DNA of 38,551 nt from Rhodovarius crocodyli (GCA_945901085.1 CAMDJV010000032.1:1-38551), one strand, 5' to 3'. Shown: positions 23,452 through 31,650, counted from the first letter of the stretch. A program made the numbers and translations. Notes: generated by a model from the letters alone, not told the origin.

Positions 23452-25521
23452 ATGAATGCGCGCATTGCCGCCGATATCGGCGGAACCTTCACCGATGTGG
23501 TCCTCGAGCAGGAGGGCCAGCGCTGGACCGCCAAGGTCCTCACCACCCCCGCCGCGCCTGAAGAGGGCGTGCTGGAGGGGGTGCGCGCCGTGCTCGCCCG
23601 CGCCGGACTCACTGCCGCCGATGTATCGCTGATGATCCACGGCACCACCCTCGCCACCAACGCCATCATCGAGCGCAAGGGTGCCCCCACCGGCTTCATC
23701 ACCACCGAGGGTTTTCGCGACGTCCTCGCTTTGGGCAATGAGAGCCGTTACGACCAATACGACCTGAATATCGACCTGCCGCAGCCGCTTGTCCGCCGCC
23801 GCCACCGCGTGCCGGTGGCCGAGCGGCTGGACAATACCGGCAAAATCCTTCGCCCCCTCGATGAGGCGGCGGTGGCCAACGCCGTGCGCTTCCTGCGCGA
23901 TGAGGGCATGCAGTCGCTGGCCATCGGCTTCATGCATGGCTTCGTGAACCCCGCGCATGAGCAGAAAGCGGCCGAGATCGCCCGGGCGATCTGGCCCGAG
24001 GTGCGGATTTCGCTGTCCTGCGAAGTCAGCCCCGAAATGCGCGAATGGGAGCGGTTTTCCACCACCGTCGCCAATGCCTATGTGCAGCCGCTCATGGCCG
24101 GCTACCTCGCCCGCCTGCGCGCCGGGCTGGATGCCATGGGCATGGCGGTGCCGGTCTTCATGATGCTCTCGGGCGGCGGCCTCACCTCGATCGAGACGGC
24201 GGCCAAATTCCCCATCCGCCTGGTCGAGAGCGGGCCTGCGGGCGGCGCGATTTTCTCCGCCTTCGTGGCCCGGCAAAAGGGTCTGTCGAAGGTGCTCTCC
24301 TTCGACATGGGCGGCACCACGGCCAAGGTTTGCCTGATCGATAATTTCGCCCCCCAGGCCAGCCGCAGCTTCGAGGTGGCGCGCATCGGCCGCTTCCAGA
24401 AAGGCTCAGGCCTGCCCCTGCGAATCCCCGTCATCGAGATGGTGGAGATCGGCGCCGGTGGCGGCTCGCTCGCCCATGTCGATGGGTTGGGCCGCATCCA
24501 GGTCGGGCCGGAAAGTGCCGGCGCCGTGCCCGGCCCCGCCTGCTATGGCCGCGGTGGCGAGAAGCCCGCGGTGACAGACGCCAATCTCCTGCTCGGGCGT
24601 TATGACCCTGCAACCTTCGCCGGTGGCGCGCTCACCCTCCACCCGGCCCAGGCCGGGGCTGCGATGCTCTCCGCCGTGGGCAAGCCGCTGGGGTTGGAAG
24701 CCGGAATGGCCGCCCTCGGCGTGGTCGAGATGGTGGATGAAAACATGGCCAATGCGGCGCGTGTGCATGCCATTGAATCGGCCAAGACCTATGAGGGCCG
24801 CACCGTGGTCGCCTTTGGTGGCGGCGGACCGGTGCATGGCTACCGCGTGGCAGAAAAAATCGGCGTGAGCCGCATGCTGGTGCCGAGCGGCGCCGGCGTG
24901 GGCAGCGCCATTGGCTTCCTGCGCGCCCCCGTGGCCTACGAAGTGGTGCGCAGCCTCTACCAGCGTTTCGGCAGTTTCGACGTGGCGGGCGTGAATGCCC
25001 TGCTGGCCGATATGAGTGCCGAGGCCGCCCGGGTGGTTTCCGCCGGCAGCTTTTCCGCACCGACCACAGAAACCCGCACGGCCTATATGCGCTATGTCGG
25101 CCAGGGCCATGAGATTGCAGTGGCCATGCCGAAGGGCGACCTGACGCCGGGCGATGTGGCGAAAATCCGCGCCGATTACGATGCCGAATATGCCCGCTTC
25201 TATGACCGCCCGGTGCCCGGCAGCGATGTCGAGGTGATGAGTTTCGCCGTCGTCGTCAGCACCCTGATCGATGCGGTGGAACCGGTGGCCGAACCCGAAC
25301 CCGCCCCCGCCCCCGCGCCCATCCGCCACCAATCGGTGCTGGACACGGCCATCGGCACCGCGGCTGCCTGGGCGGTCTATGACCGCAGCGCCATGCCACC
25401 GGGCTGCCGGGTCATGGGGCCCTGCATCATATCCGAGGACGAGACCAGCACCCTTGTCGGCCCGGGCTGGGCCTGCGCGGTGGATGGGCTGGGCTATCTG
25501 GAACTGGTGCGGGAAGGATGA
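23452..25521 (+). CDS. hyuA: Hydantoinase/5-oxoprolinase family protein, A (ATP-binding) subunit
   Basis: This 689-residue protein belongs to the HyuA family (N-methylhydantoinase A, 5-oxoprolinase N-terminal half, acetone or acetophenone carboxylase beta), which phosphorylates the substrate with ATP before ring opening or carboxylation. Seen: the actin/hexokinase-type N-terminal loop RIAADIGGTFTDVV (residues 4-17), MIHGTTLATNAIIERKG, MLSGGGLTSIETA, SGPAGGAIFS, SFDMGGTTAKVCLI, the GAGGGSLAHVDGLGRIQVGPESAGAVPGPAC region split over residues 340-370, and FGGGGPVHGY. Length is standard. The partner hyuB lies 1.6 kb downstream, separated by a vapBC and GIY-YIG cassette. The neighbouring ggt suggests 5-oxoproline or a related amide as substrate. 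Confidence 0.92.
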   Translation: MNARIAADIGGTFTDVVLEQEGQRWTAKVLTTPAAPEEGVLEGVRAVLARAGLTAADVSLMIHGTTLATNAIIERKGAPTGFITTEGFRDVLALGNESRYDQYDLNIDLPQPLVRRRHRVPVAERLDNTGKILRPLDEAAVANAVRFLRDEGMQSLAIGFMHGFVNPAHEQKAAEIARAIWPEVRISLSCEVSPEMREWERFSTTVANAYVQPLMAGYLARLRAGLDAMGMAVPVFMMLSGGGLTSIETAAKFPIRLVESGPAGGAIFSAFVARQKGLSKVLSFDMGGTTAKVCLIDNFAPQASRSFEVARIGRFQKGSGLPLRIPVIEMVEIGAGGGSLAHVDGLGRIQVGPESAGAVPGPACYGRGGEKPAVTDANLLLGRYDPATFAGGALTLHPAQAGAAMLSAVGKPLGLEAGMAALGVVEMVDENMANAARVHAIESAKTYEGRTVVAFGGGGPVHGYRVAEKIGVSRMLVPSGAGVGSAIGFLRAPVAYEVVRSLYQRFGSFDVAGVNALLADMSAEAARVVSAGSFSAPTTETRTAYMRYVGQGHEIAVAMPKGDLTPGDVAKIRADYDAEYARFYDRPVPGSDVEVMSFAVVVSTLIDAVEPVAEPEPAPAPAPIRHQSVLDTAIGTAAAWAVYDRSAMPPGCRVMGPCIISEDETSTLVGPGWACAVDGLGYLELVREG

Positions 25522-25534
25522 AAGCGTTGCGACA

Positions 25535-25585
25535 TGGCCCAGAAATGTGTATGAAACGAGCGTATTTTTACACATGAATGGGCCA
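25535..25585. promoter_or_regulatory. Operator of the vapBC module
   Basis: Two 17-base arms are inverted around a 17-base centre. The left arm is TGGCCCA-gaa-ATGTGTA (25535-25551) and the right arm is TACACAT-gaa-TGGGCCA (25569-25585). In each arm the two 7-mers pair perfectly with the other arm and only the middle gaa does not. The last base of the right arm is the A of the vapB ATG. This is a typical position for the VapB or VapBC autorepressor site, and it leaves almost no untranslated leader. Confidence 0.8.
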
Positions 25586-25791
25586 TGCGCACCAATATCG
25601 ACATCAATGACCGCCTGATGGCCGAGGCCATGGAAGCGACCGGGCTGCGGACCAAGCGCGAGACCGTGGAAGCGGCGCTGAGCCTGCTGGCTCGGCGCAA
25701 GCGCCAGGCCTCGGCCCTGGCGCTGTTCGGCCAGGTCGAATGGCAGGGCGACCTTGATGCACAACGCCGCGACACGCCGGAGCCAGGTTGA
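25585..25791 (+). CDS. vapB: VapB-type antitoxin
   Basis: This 68-residue protein is a ribbon-helix-helix antitoxin of the VapB/DUF2191 kind. The N-terminal beta strand and helices MRTNIDINDRLMAEAMEATG and TKRETVEAALSLLARRKRQ form the DNA-binding dimer, and the C-terminal tail (LFGQVEWQGDLDAQRRD) would wrap and block the VapC active site. The start is fixed by the operator arm that ends on its ATG. It overlaps vapC by TTGA. It autoregulates its own operon, probably together with VapC. Confidence 0.92.
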   Translation: MRTNIDINDRLMAEAMEATGLRTKRETVEAALSLLARRKRQASALALFGQVEWQGDLDAQRRDTPEPG

Positions 25792-26228
25792 ACAGCGTCT
25801 TCGTCGACAGCTCGGTCTGGATCGACCATCTCCGCGGCGTGCCGACACCCCAGACCCTCGAATTGCGGGGGCTGCTGGAAGCGCTTGATCCAGACAGCGG
25901 GGAGGATGATCCGCCCGCCATCCTGATGGGCGACCTCGTGCTGCTGGAAGTGCTGCGCGGCATAGCGGATGAGCAGGCGCATACCCGCACCCGGGAAATC
26001 CTGCTGTCTTTCCCCCAGGTGCAACTCGGCGGCACCGAGGCGGCCCTGGCCGCTTCCGATCATTTCCGCCAGTTGCGGCGCCAGGGCATCACGGTGCGCA
26101 AAGCGGTGGATTGCCTCATCGCCAGTTGGTGCATCACGCGCCAAGTGCCATTGCTGCACAGCGACCGTGATTTTGAACCATTTGTGGAGCATCTGGGGCT
26201 CGCCGTCTTCACAGCCGACGGACGGTAG
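25788..26228 (+). CDS. vapC: VapC-type PIN-domain ribonuclease toxin
   Basis: This 146-residue PIN-domain protein would cleave RNA (often tRNA or rRNA in this family) when free of VapB. The metal-binding acidic set is complete: Asp7 in FVDSSVWIDHL, Glu54 in LLEVLRGI, Asp108 in KAVDCLIASW and Asp126/Asp128 in HSDRDFEPF. The start is TTG at 25788, forced by the TTGA overlap with the vapB stop, since the next Met lies beyond the first catalytic Asp. Length is a little above the usual 125-140. An intact pair is therefore likely functional. Confidence 0.92.
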   Translation: MNSVFVDSSVWIDHLRGVPTPQTLELRGLLEALDPDSGEDDPPAILMGDLVLLEVLRGIADEQAHTRTREILLSFPQVQLGGTEAALAASDHFRQLRRQGITVRKAVDCLIASWCITRQVPLLHSDRDFEPFVEHLGLAVFTADGR

Positions 26229-26260
26229 GGATGGCGTTTGGAGAAGGCGAATTCAATAGC

Positions 26261-26869
26261 ATGAAGACCCAACTTGTTCGCCTGCAGCTCTTGGATGGCG
26301 ATCCGGCCGGGCTGCGCAACGCAGCCATGGCAGGCCGCACCACGCTGCTCTACGCCTGTCCGTGGACACAAATTCAGTCCCTTATGGCACAAGATGAAGC
26401 AAAACGGACCGCAGTATACATTCTTGCCGGGGTCGAGCCCAATGACGCGGCAGGCGGCCATCTCGTAATTTATGTTGGAGAGTGCGACAGTCTCGTGGAA
26501 CGCTTCGCCGCTCATCACAAAAAAGACGCGGCCGAATGGACCGAGATTTTTCTGGCAACAACAACAGACGGTGCTTTCAACAAGGCTCATGCCCGTTATG
26601 CTGAGCATTGGTTGGTGCAGAAGGCGTTGATCACCAAACAGTCAAAAATCCTGAACGGCGGGACCGGACAAGGAAAATTAGATATAAGTGATCAGGCGTT
26701 TGCGGAAGATTTTGCCAGAAACGTTGCAGTGCTTGCTCAAACGCTTGGTCTGGGCGTGTTCAGACAGCCCTTGGCAGTAACCAATGAAAAATTAATGATA
26801 ATCAGTCTTTGGGGAGTGCGATTCCCACATTCGAATTCAAATATACTAACTCTCCCGTCGCAGCCTTAA
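26261..26869 (+). CDS. GIY-YIG nuclease-like protein, 5' part of a frameshifted gene
   Basis: Frame 1 of a split gene. From the ATG at 26261 (MKTQLVRLQLLDGDPAGLR; an earlier ATG at 26231 has no room for a ribosome-binding site) it encodes an N-terminal lead, then a GIY-YIG core: AVYILAG and VIYVGECDSLVERFAAHH with the catalytic Tyr and Arg, and KAHARYAEHWLVQKA with the metal-binding Glu. After about residue 180 the frame departs from the family, ending IISLWGVRFPHSNSNILTL. The missing DUF4357 domain continues in another frame from about 26788. Base and codon use (AAT, GAA, AAA, TTA) is more AT-rich than all neighbours, a sign of horizontal transfer. Confidence 0.75.
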   Translation: MKTQLVRLQLLDGDPAGLRNAAMAGRTTLLYACPWTQIQSLMAQDEAKRTAVYILAGVEPNDAAGGHLVIYVGECDSLVERFAAHHKKDAAEWTEIFLATTTDGAFNKAHARYAEHWLVQKALITKQSKILNGGTGQGKLDISDQAFAEDFARNVAVLAQTLGLGVFRQPLAVTNEKLMIISLWGVRFPHSNSNILTLPSQP

Positions 26870-27168
26870 TGGTTCCGAGCGGCAATCAGTTCGTCATAAA
26901 GGCAGGTTCACTAAGTCGGGCAACTGACATGGCCGGTCTTCAGGACGGGTATCGCACAATGCGAGCAAATGCTCGAAAGGACGGCATACTGATTGCGGAC
27001 AAGGATGGCTATGAGAGGTTTACCATCGACTTCCCAACACCCAGCACCTCTGCCGCCGGCTCAATGATATACGGCTCGGCATGCGCCGGTCCGGTTGCCT
27101 GGTACCACGTGGATACCAAGGAAAGCTTCAAAGATTGGCAAGCGCGCCAAGCAGGAGAAACGCCATGA
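26809..27168 (+). CDS. DUF4357 domain, 3' part of the frameshifted GIY-YIG gene
   Basis: Frame 2 of the split gene, open from just after a TGA at 26785. It begins around SAIPTFEFKYTNSPVAALMVPSGNQFVIKAGS and continues YRTMRANARKDGILIADKDGYERFTIDFPTPSTSAAGSMIYGSAC-like sequence, which is the DUF4357 domain normally fused C-terminal to this type of GIY-YIG protein. The TTG at 26809 is only a formal start with no ribosome-binding site. A one-base insertion near the TTTGGGG run (26808-26814) would join the two frames. The stop TGA overlaps the hyuB ATG (ATGA). Confidence 0.65.
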   Translation: MGSAIPTFEFKYTNSPVAALMVPSGNQFVIKAGSLSRATDMAGLQDGYRTMRANARKDGILIADKDGYERFTIDFPTPSTSAAGSMIYGSACAGPVAWYHVDTKESFKDWQARQAGETP

Positions 27169-28805
27169 ACCCCCTGGAAAAAATCCAACGCCAAATCCAA
27201 TGGAACCGCCTCATCGCGGTGGTCGAGGAACAGGCGCAGGTGATGATCCGCACCGCCTTCTCCACCACGGTGCGTGAGGCGGGCGATCTCTCCGCCGGCG
27301 TCTTCGACCTGCAGGGCCGAATGCTCGCCCAGGCCGTCACCGGCACCCCCGGCCACGTCAACTCCATGATGGAATCGGTGGGCCACTTCCTGGCCAAATT
27401 CCCCGCCGCAACCATGCGCGAGGGTGACCACTACATCACCAACGACCCCTGGCTCGGCACCGGCCATTTGCACGACCTCACCGTCGTCTCCCCCGCCTTC
27501 CATCACGGAAAAATCGTCGGCCTCTTCGCCAATACCGCCCATATCATCGATATCGGCGGCCTGGGCATGGGCCCCGAGGGCCGCTCGGTCTTCGAGGAAG
27601 GCCTCTATATCCCCATCGTGAAATGCTTCGAGGCGGGAAAGCCAAACGAGACCTTCTTCGACTTCATCCGCGTGGGCAGCCGCACCCCGGTCGAACTTGA
27701 GGGCGACATCTACTCCCTCTGTGCCTGCAACGATGCCGGCGCCAAGCGCCTGGCCGAAATGCTGGACGAATACGCCCTAGAAGGGCTCGACAGCCTCGCC
27801 GCCTATATCTTCGACGCCTCGCTCACCGCCACCCAGGCCGCCATCAACGCCCTGCCGCGCGGCACCTTCCACAATAGCATCAACTCCGATGGCTATGAGG
27901 CGCCGGTCACGCTGAGGGCCGCACTCACGGTGGCGCAGGACGAGATCGTGGTCGATTACGCCGGCACCTCCGGCCTGTCGAACCGCGGCATCAACGTCCC
28001 GCCGGCCTATTGCCGGGCCTATTCCTGCTTTGGCATCAAGGTGGTGGTGGCACCCGACATCCCCAACAACTGGGCCAGCCTCGCCCCCTTCCGCATGGTC
28101 ATCCCCGAGGGCTGCATCCTCAACGCCCCCCGCCCCTACCCCGTCAGCGTCCGCCATGTCGTCGGCCAATTGATCCCCGACCTGATGATGGGCTGCCTGG
28201 GCCAGGCCGTGCCGGGGCGCGTCGTCGCCGAAGGCTCCTCCGCCCTGTGGAACCCGCCACTGCGCGGTGGCAGCCAAGTCTCCGGCCAGGATGCCGAGGT
28301 CGATGATTTCGAGATCATCACCTTCAATTCCGGCGGCACCGGCGCCCGGCCAACCAAGGACGGGCTGGACGGCACCGCCTTCCCCTCCGGCGTGCGCACG
28401 ATGAGCGTGGAGGCCACCGAAAACGTCGCCCCCGTCATCTTCTGGCGCAAGGAGCTGCGCCCCGATTCGGCCGGCCCCGGCAAGACCCGCGGCGGCTTTG
28501 GCCAGATCATGGAGATCGGCGCCAAGTCCAACGCCGAATTCGCGGTAAACGCCATCTTCGACCGGGTGGCCAATGCCCCCCGCGGCCGTTTCGGCGGCGG
28601 CGATGGCGCCTCGGGCCGGGTGTCGCTGGATGATGCCAATGGCACCACGCTGCGCACCAAGGGATTTCAGGTGATCCCCAAGGGCCGGCATCTGGTGCTG
28701 CACCTGCCCGGTGGCGGTGGCATGGGTGATGCGGCAGCGCGTGACCCGGCGCTGGTGCAGCGCGACATCGAGGATGGGCTGATCACCCCGGGTGCGGCGG
28801 AGTAA
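27165..28805 (+). CDS. hyuB: Hydantoinase/5-oxoprolinase family protein, B subunit
   Basis: This 546-residue protein is the HyuB partner, which with HyuA forms hydantoinases, 5-oxoprolinases or related carboxylases. Seen: LEKIQRQIQWNRLIAVVEEQAQVMIRTAFSTTVREAGDLSAGVFDL at the start, GHVNSMMESVGHFL, ITNDPWLGTGHLHDLTVVSP with the conserved His-Asp, a long central domain, and the C-terminal GFGQIMEIGAKSNAEFAV and GGGGMGDAAARDP. AGGAG precedes the ATG at 27165 well. It overlaps the upstream frameshifted gene by ATGA, although its natural operon partner hyuA is 1.6 kb upstream. Confidence 0.92.
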   Translation: MNPLEKIQRQIQWNRLIAVVEEQAQVMIRTAFSTTVREAGDLSAGVFDLQGRMLAQAVTGTPGHVNSMMESVGHFLAKFPAATMREGDHYITNDPWLGTGHLHDLTVVSPAFHHGKIVGLFANTAHIIDIGGLGMGPEGRSVFEEGLYIPIVKCFEAGKPNETFFDFIRVGSRTPVELEGDIYSLCACNDAGAKRLAEMLDEYALEGLDSLAAYIFDASLTATQAAINALPRGTFHNSINSDGYEAPVTLRAALTVAQDEIVVDYAGTSGLSNRGINVPPAYCRAYSCFGIKVVVAPDIPNNWASLAPFRMVIPEGCILNAPRPYPVSVRHVVGQLIPDLMMGCLGQAVPGRVVAEGSSALWNPPLRGGSQVSGQDAEVDDFEIITFNSGGTGARPTKDGLDGTAFPSGVRTMSVEATENVAPVIFWRKELRPDSAGPGKTRGGFGQIMEIGAKSNAEFAVNAIFDRVANAPRGRFGGGDGASGRVSLDDANGTTLRTKGFQVIPKGRHLVLHLPGGGGMGDAAARDPALVQRDIEDGLITPGAAE

Positions 28806-28883
28806 ATCCCCGCCCCCCCCGGCGCGCGGGCTTTCACCGCCAGCCAGTTCCCACAACAACAGGTCATGCCTTAGCATCCAGGC

Positions 28884-30527
28884 ATGACAACCCAAAAACG
28901 CCCCGCCTTCGGCCAATCCATGGTGGTGACCAACCACCCCGCCGCCTCGGCCGCCGCCGCCACCATGCTGGCCGAGGGCGGCACCGCAATCGATGCCGCC
29001 GTCGCCGGCCTGCTGGCCCTCGCAGTCTGTGAACCGATGATGGTCGGCCTCTTCGGCGGGGGCGTGTTCCATCTGCGCGAGGCCGATGGCCACCACACCA
29101 TCCTCGATGGCCTCTCCACCGCCCCAGCCGCCGCCCATGCCACCATGTTCACCCCGGCCAAACCGGATGATCCGCTGGTGATCGAGGCGGTGGACCGGGT
29201 GAATATGGTAGGCCCCCTCTCCGTCGCCGTGCCTGGCAATCTGCTGGCCTGGAGCGCGGCCCTGGCACGTGGCGGGCGGTTTTCGCTGGCCGATGTGCTG
29301 CAACCGGCCATTCGCCTCGCCCGACGTGGCTTCACCGTCTCGCCCTATCTCGCCGATTGCGCCGCTGAGGCCGGCGCGGATATGGCCCGCGATGCCGCCA
29401 TTTCCGCGCTCTTCCTGCCCGGCGGCAGCCCCATCGCGCCCGGCAGTACGCTGCGCAACCCCGCCTTGGCCGAAACCCTGGAGGCGATAGCCGCCGGCGG
29501 CCCAGAGGCGCTGCATGGCGGTGCCATCGGCGCCTCGGCAGCGCGGGAAATCGCCGCCCGCGGCGGCATCCTCACCCTGGCCGACCTCGCCGCACAGCGC
29601 ATGGTTGAGCGCGCGCCGATTCGCGGCCTCTATCGCGGCTTCGAGGTGCTGGCCCCGCCTCCTCCCTCGGCCGCGGGCGTGCATGTCGCGCAAATGCTCA
29701 ACCTGCTGGAAGGCTTCGACATCGCAGGCCTGGGCTTCGGCAACCCCGCCCGCCTGCATCTGGTGGCCGAGGCACTGAAAATGGCCTTCGCCGACCGTGC
29801 CGCCGCCACCGCCGACCCAGCCTTCGTCAGCGTGCCGGTGGAGCGGTTGATCTCCAAAGACTACGCCGCCCAGCGCCGGGCAGAACTCGACCCCGCCCGC
29901 GCCCGCCACTGGGGCCCGGGCGTGGCACCGGGCGAGGCCCATACCACCCACCTCACCGTGGCCGATTCGGAGGGGCGCATCGTCGCCGCCACCCACACCA
30001 TCAACTCGCTCTTCGGCGCCCGCTTCCTGCTACCCGAGACCGGCCTGATCCCGAACAACTACATGGCGCTGTTCAACCCCAGGCCAGGGCTGGCCAATTC
30101 CATCGCGCCAGGCAAACGCGTCACCACCTCCATGTCGCCGATGATGATCCTCAAGGATGGCCGCCCCTGGGCGGCACTCGGCCTGCCCGGCGGCTTGCGC
30201 ATCTTCGCCAGCACCTTCCAGGCGGTGCTGAATTTGGTCGATCACGGCATGTCCCTCGCCGAGGCGGTGGAAGCGCCGCGCATCTGGACCCAGGGCGGCA
30301 ATCTGGAGGTCGAGGCCGGCTTTGATGACGCCACGCGCGCTGCCCTCGCTGCCATGGGCCACCCGGTGCAGAAAGTGGCCACGGTGGCGGGCGGCATGTG
30401 CGCCATCCGCTTCCACGAGGATGGCATGATGGAGGGCGCCGCCTGCTGGCGGGCGGATGGCACGCCCATCGGCATCGCCGGCGGCAAGGCCCGGGCCGGG
30501 GTGCGCTTCTTCCCTGACGCACCTTGA
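28884..30527 (+). CDS. ggt: Gamma-glutamyltransferase family protein
   Basis: This 547-residue N-terminal-nucleophile hydrolase family member matures by self-cleavage before a Thr and transfers or hydrolyses gamma-glutamyl groups. Seen: FGQSMVVTNHPAASAAAATMLAEGGTAIDAAVA at the start, VNMVGPLSVAVPGNLLAW, and the cleavage site AHTTHLTVAD with nucleophile Thr354. The small-subunit signature GLIPNNYMALFNPRPG and GKRVTTSMSPMMIL follow, then GLPGGLRIFASTFQAVLNLVDHG. No signal peptide is seen, so it is probably cytoplasmic, unlike E. coli Ggt. It lies directly downstream of hyuB; with a 5-oxoprolinase-like HyuAB it would fit a gamma-glutamyl salvage pathway. The enzyme could equally be a cephalosporin acylase-like or other amidase of the family. 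Confidence 0.9.
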   Translation: MTTQKRPAFGQSMVVTNHPAASAAAATMLAEGGTAIDAAVAGLLALAVCEPMMVGLFGGGVFHLREADGHHTILDGLSTAPAAAHATMFTPAKPDDPLVIEAVDRVNMVGPLSVAVPGNLLAWSAALARGGRFSLADVLQPAIRLARRGFTVSPYLADCAAEAGADMARDAAISALFLPGGSPIAPGSTLRNPALAETLEAIAAGGPEALHGGAIGASAAREIAARGGILTLADLAAQRMVERAPIRGLYRGFEVLAPPPPSAAGVHVAQMLNLLEGFDIAGLGFGNPARLHLVAEALKMAFADRAAATADPAFVSVPVERLISKDYAAQRRAELDPARARHWGPGVAPGEAHTTHLTVADSEGRIVAATHTINSLFGARFLLPETGLIPNNYMALFNPRPGLANSIAPGKRVTTSMSPMMILKDGRPWAALGLPGGLRIFASTFQAVLNLVDHGMSLAEAVEAPRIWTQGGNLEVEAGFDDATRAALAAMGHPVQKVATVAGGMCAIRFHEDGMMEGAACWRADGTPIGIAGGKARAGVRFFPDAP

Positions 30528-31633
30528 AGCTGCTGCTCTGGCATTGGGGGCGGCGCGGCGCTGGGCCGCAAATGCTGATATCGCTCGCCCGCGCCCTGGC
30601 GCCGATGGCCGAACTCCGCCTCAGCATCTCAGCACAATCCGACCTGCTGGCCGAAACCCAGGCGCTGGGCCTGCCCATGGATGCTGTGCCCACCTATGGC
30701 TCAGCACTGGGCTTCGTCACCGGCCTCGCCCGCATACCAGCACTGCGCCGGCGCCTGGTGGCGCAGGCCCAGGGCTGCGATGCGGTGATCAGCGTGATGA
30801 CCCATCTGTGGACGCCGCTGCTCGCCCCCGCCCTGGCCGCCGCTGGCATCCGCTTTATCCCCATCATCCATGATGCCAACCCCCATCCGGGCGACCCCGG
30901 GGCCTTGTGGGGCTGGCGCTTCCGGCGGGAATTATCCGCAGCCCAACTGGCCGTGGTGCTCTCCGAATCGGTGGAAGGCGCGGTGCAGGCCGCCCGCCCC
31001 GGCCTGCCCACGGCGCGGATGACCTTGGGCGCGCATCTCGACCTGCCGCCGCCCCCCGCCACCCCCGCCCCCCCGCGCCCGGCAGGCGCACCTCTGCGGC
31101 TGCTGATGTTCGGCCGCCTGCGCGCCTATAAGGGCCTCGACCTACTGCGCGACGCGCTGCGCCTGCTGCCGCCCGATGCCATCAGCCTGCGCGTGGTGGG
31201 CGATGGCCCGGCCGAGGCACTGGCCCCCGGCCTCGCCGCCATGCCTGGGGTCAGCATCGAAAACCGCTGGGTGGCCGAGGCCGATATCCCCGGCCTGATC
31301 GCCCAAGCCGATGCGCTGGTGCTGCCCTATCGCGAGGCCAGCCAATCGGGCGTCATCCCCATTGCCCATGCCATGGGCGTGCCGGTGGTGGCGATGCCAG
31401 CGGGTGGCCTCAGCGAGCAGGTGAGCCATGGCCAGGACGGGCTTCTGGCCGAAGCCATCACGGCCGAGGCGCTGGCGGCGGCGCTGCGCATGCTGCTGGC
31501 CCCGCAGGCTCTGGCGCTTCTCGCCGCTGGGGCGAAAGCGCGCGGCGCGGCCATGGCGGATTGGCATGAGCAGGCCTCACTGCTGCGGCGTCTGGCTGCA
31601 TCGCCGCAGCCGCCAAAAGCGCCAGACCCATGA
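30524..31633 (+). CDS. Glycosyltransferase, GT4-type
   Basis: This 369-residue GT-B-fold glycosyltransferase begins MKLLLWHWGRRGAGPQMLISLARAL. The N-terminal half ends with AVVLSESVEGAVQ. The donor half begins APLRLLMFGRLRAYKGLDLLRDAL (about residues 190-212), and the nucleotide-sugar region is ALVLPYREASQSGVIPIAHAMGVPVVA, in which Glu of YREASQSG stands for the E-x7-E motif. The start is TTG at 30524, forming TTGA with the ggt stop. It is placed between ggt and the heptose genes, so it may use a heptose donor made by the next two genes. Confidence 0.87.
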   Translation: MKLLLWHWGRRGAGPQMLISLARALAPMAELRLSISAQSDLLAETQALGLPMDAVPTYGSALGFVTGLARIPALRRRLVAQAQGCDAVISVMTHLWTPLLAPALAAAGIRFIPIIHDANPHPGDPGALWGWRFRRELSAAQLAVVLSESVEGAVQAARPGLPTARMTLGAHLDLPPPPATPAPPRPAGAPLRLLMFGRLRAYKGLDLLRDALRLLPPDAISLRVVGDGPAEALAPGLAAMPGVSIENRWVAEADIPGLIAQADALVLPYREASQSGVIPIAHAMGVPVVAMPAGGLSEQVSHGQDGLLAEAITAEALAAALRMLLAPQALALLAAGAKARGAAMADWHEQASLLRRLAASPQPPKAPDP

Positions 31634-31650
31634 TTTCATTATATATGAAA
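31634..31650. repeat. Inverted repeat TTTCAT / ATGAAA after the glycosyltransferase stop
   Basis: TTTCAT-TATAT-ATGAAA lies immediately after the TGA at 31631-31633, in the 85-bp gap before gmhA. The AT-rich palindrome may be a protein site or promoter element for the heptose genes. Confidence 0.4.

Noticed and set aside
27777-29996. Very long minus-strand open frame opposite hyuB and ggt, and similar long antisense frames at 22513-24276, 11583-13535 and 6994-8520
   Set aside because: They lie opposite well-recognised genes, have odd composition (runs of Gly, His, Ala, Arg) and no family motifs. GC-rich codons give such mirror frames by chance.
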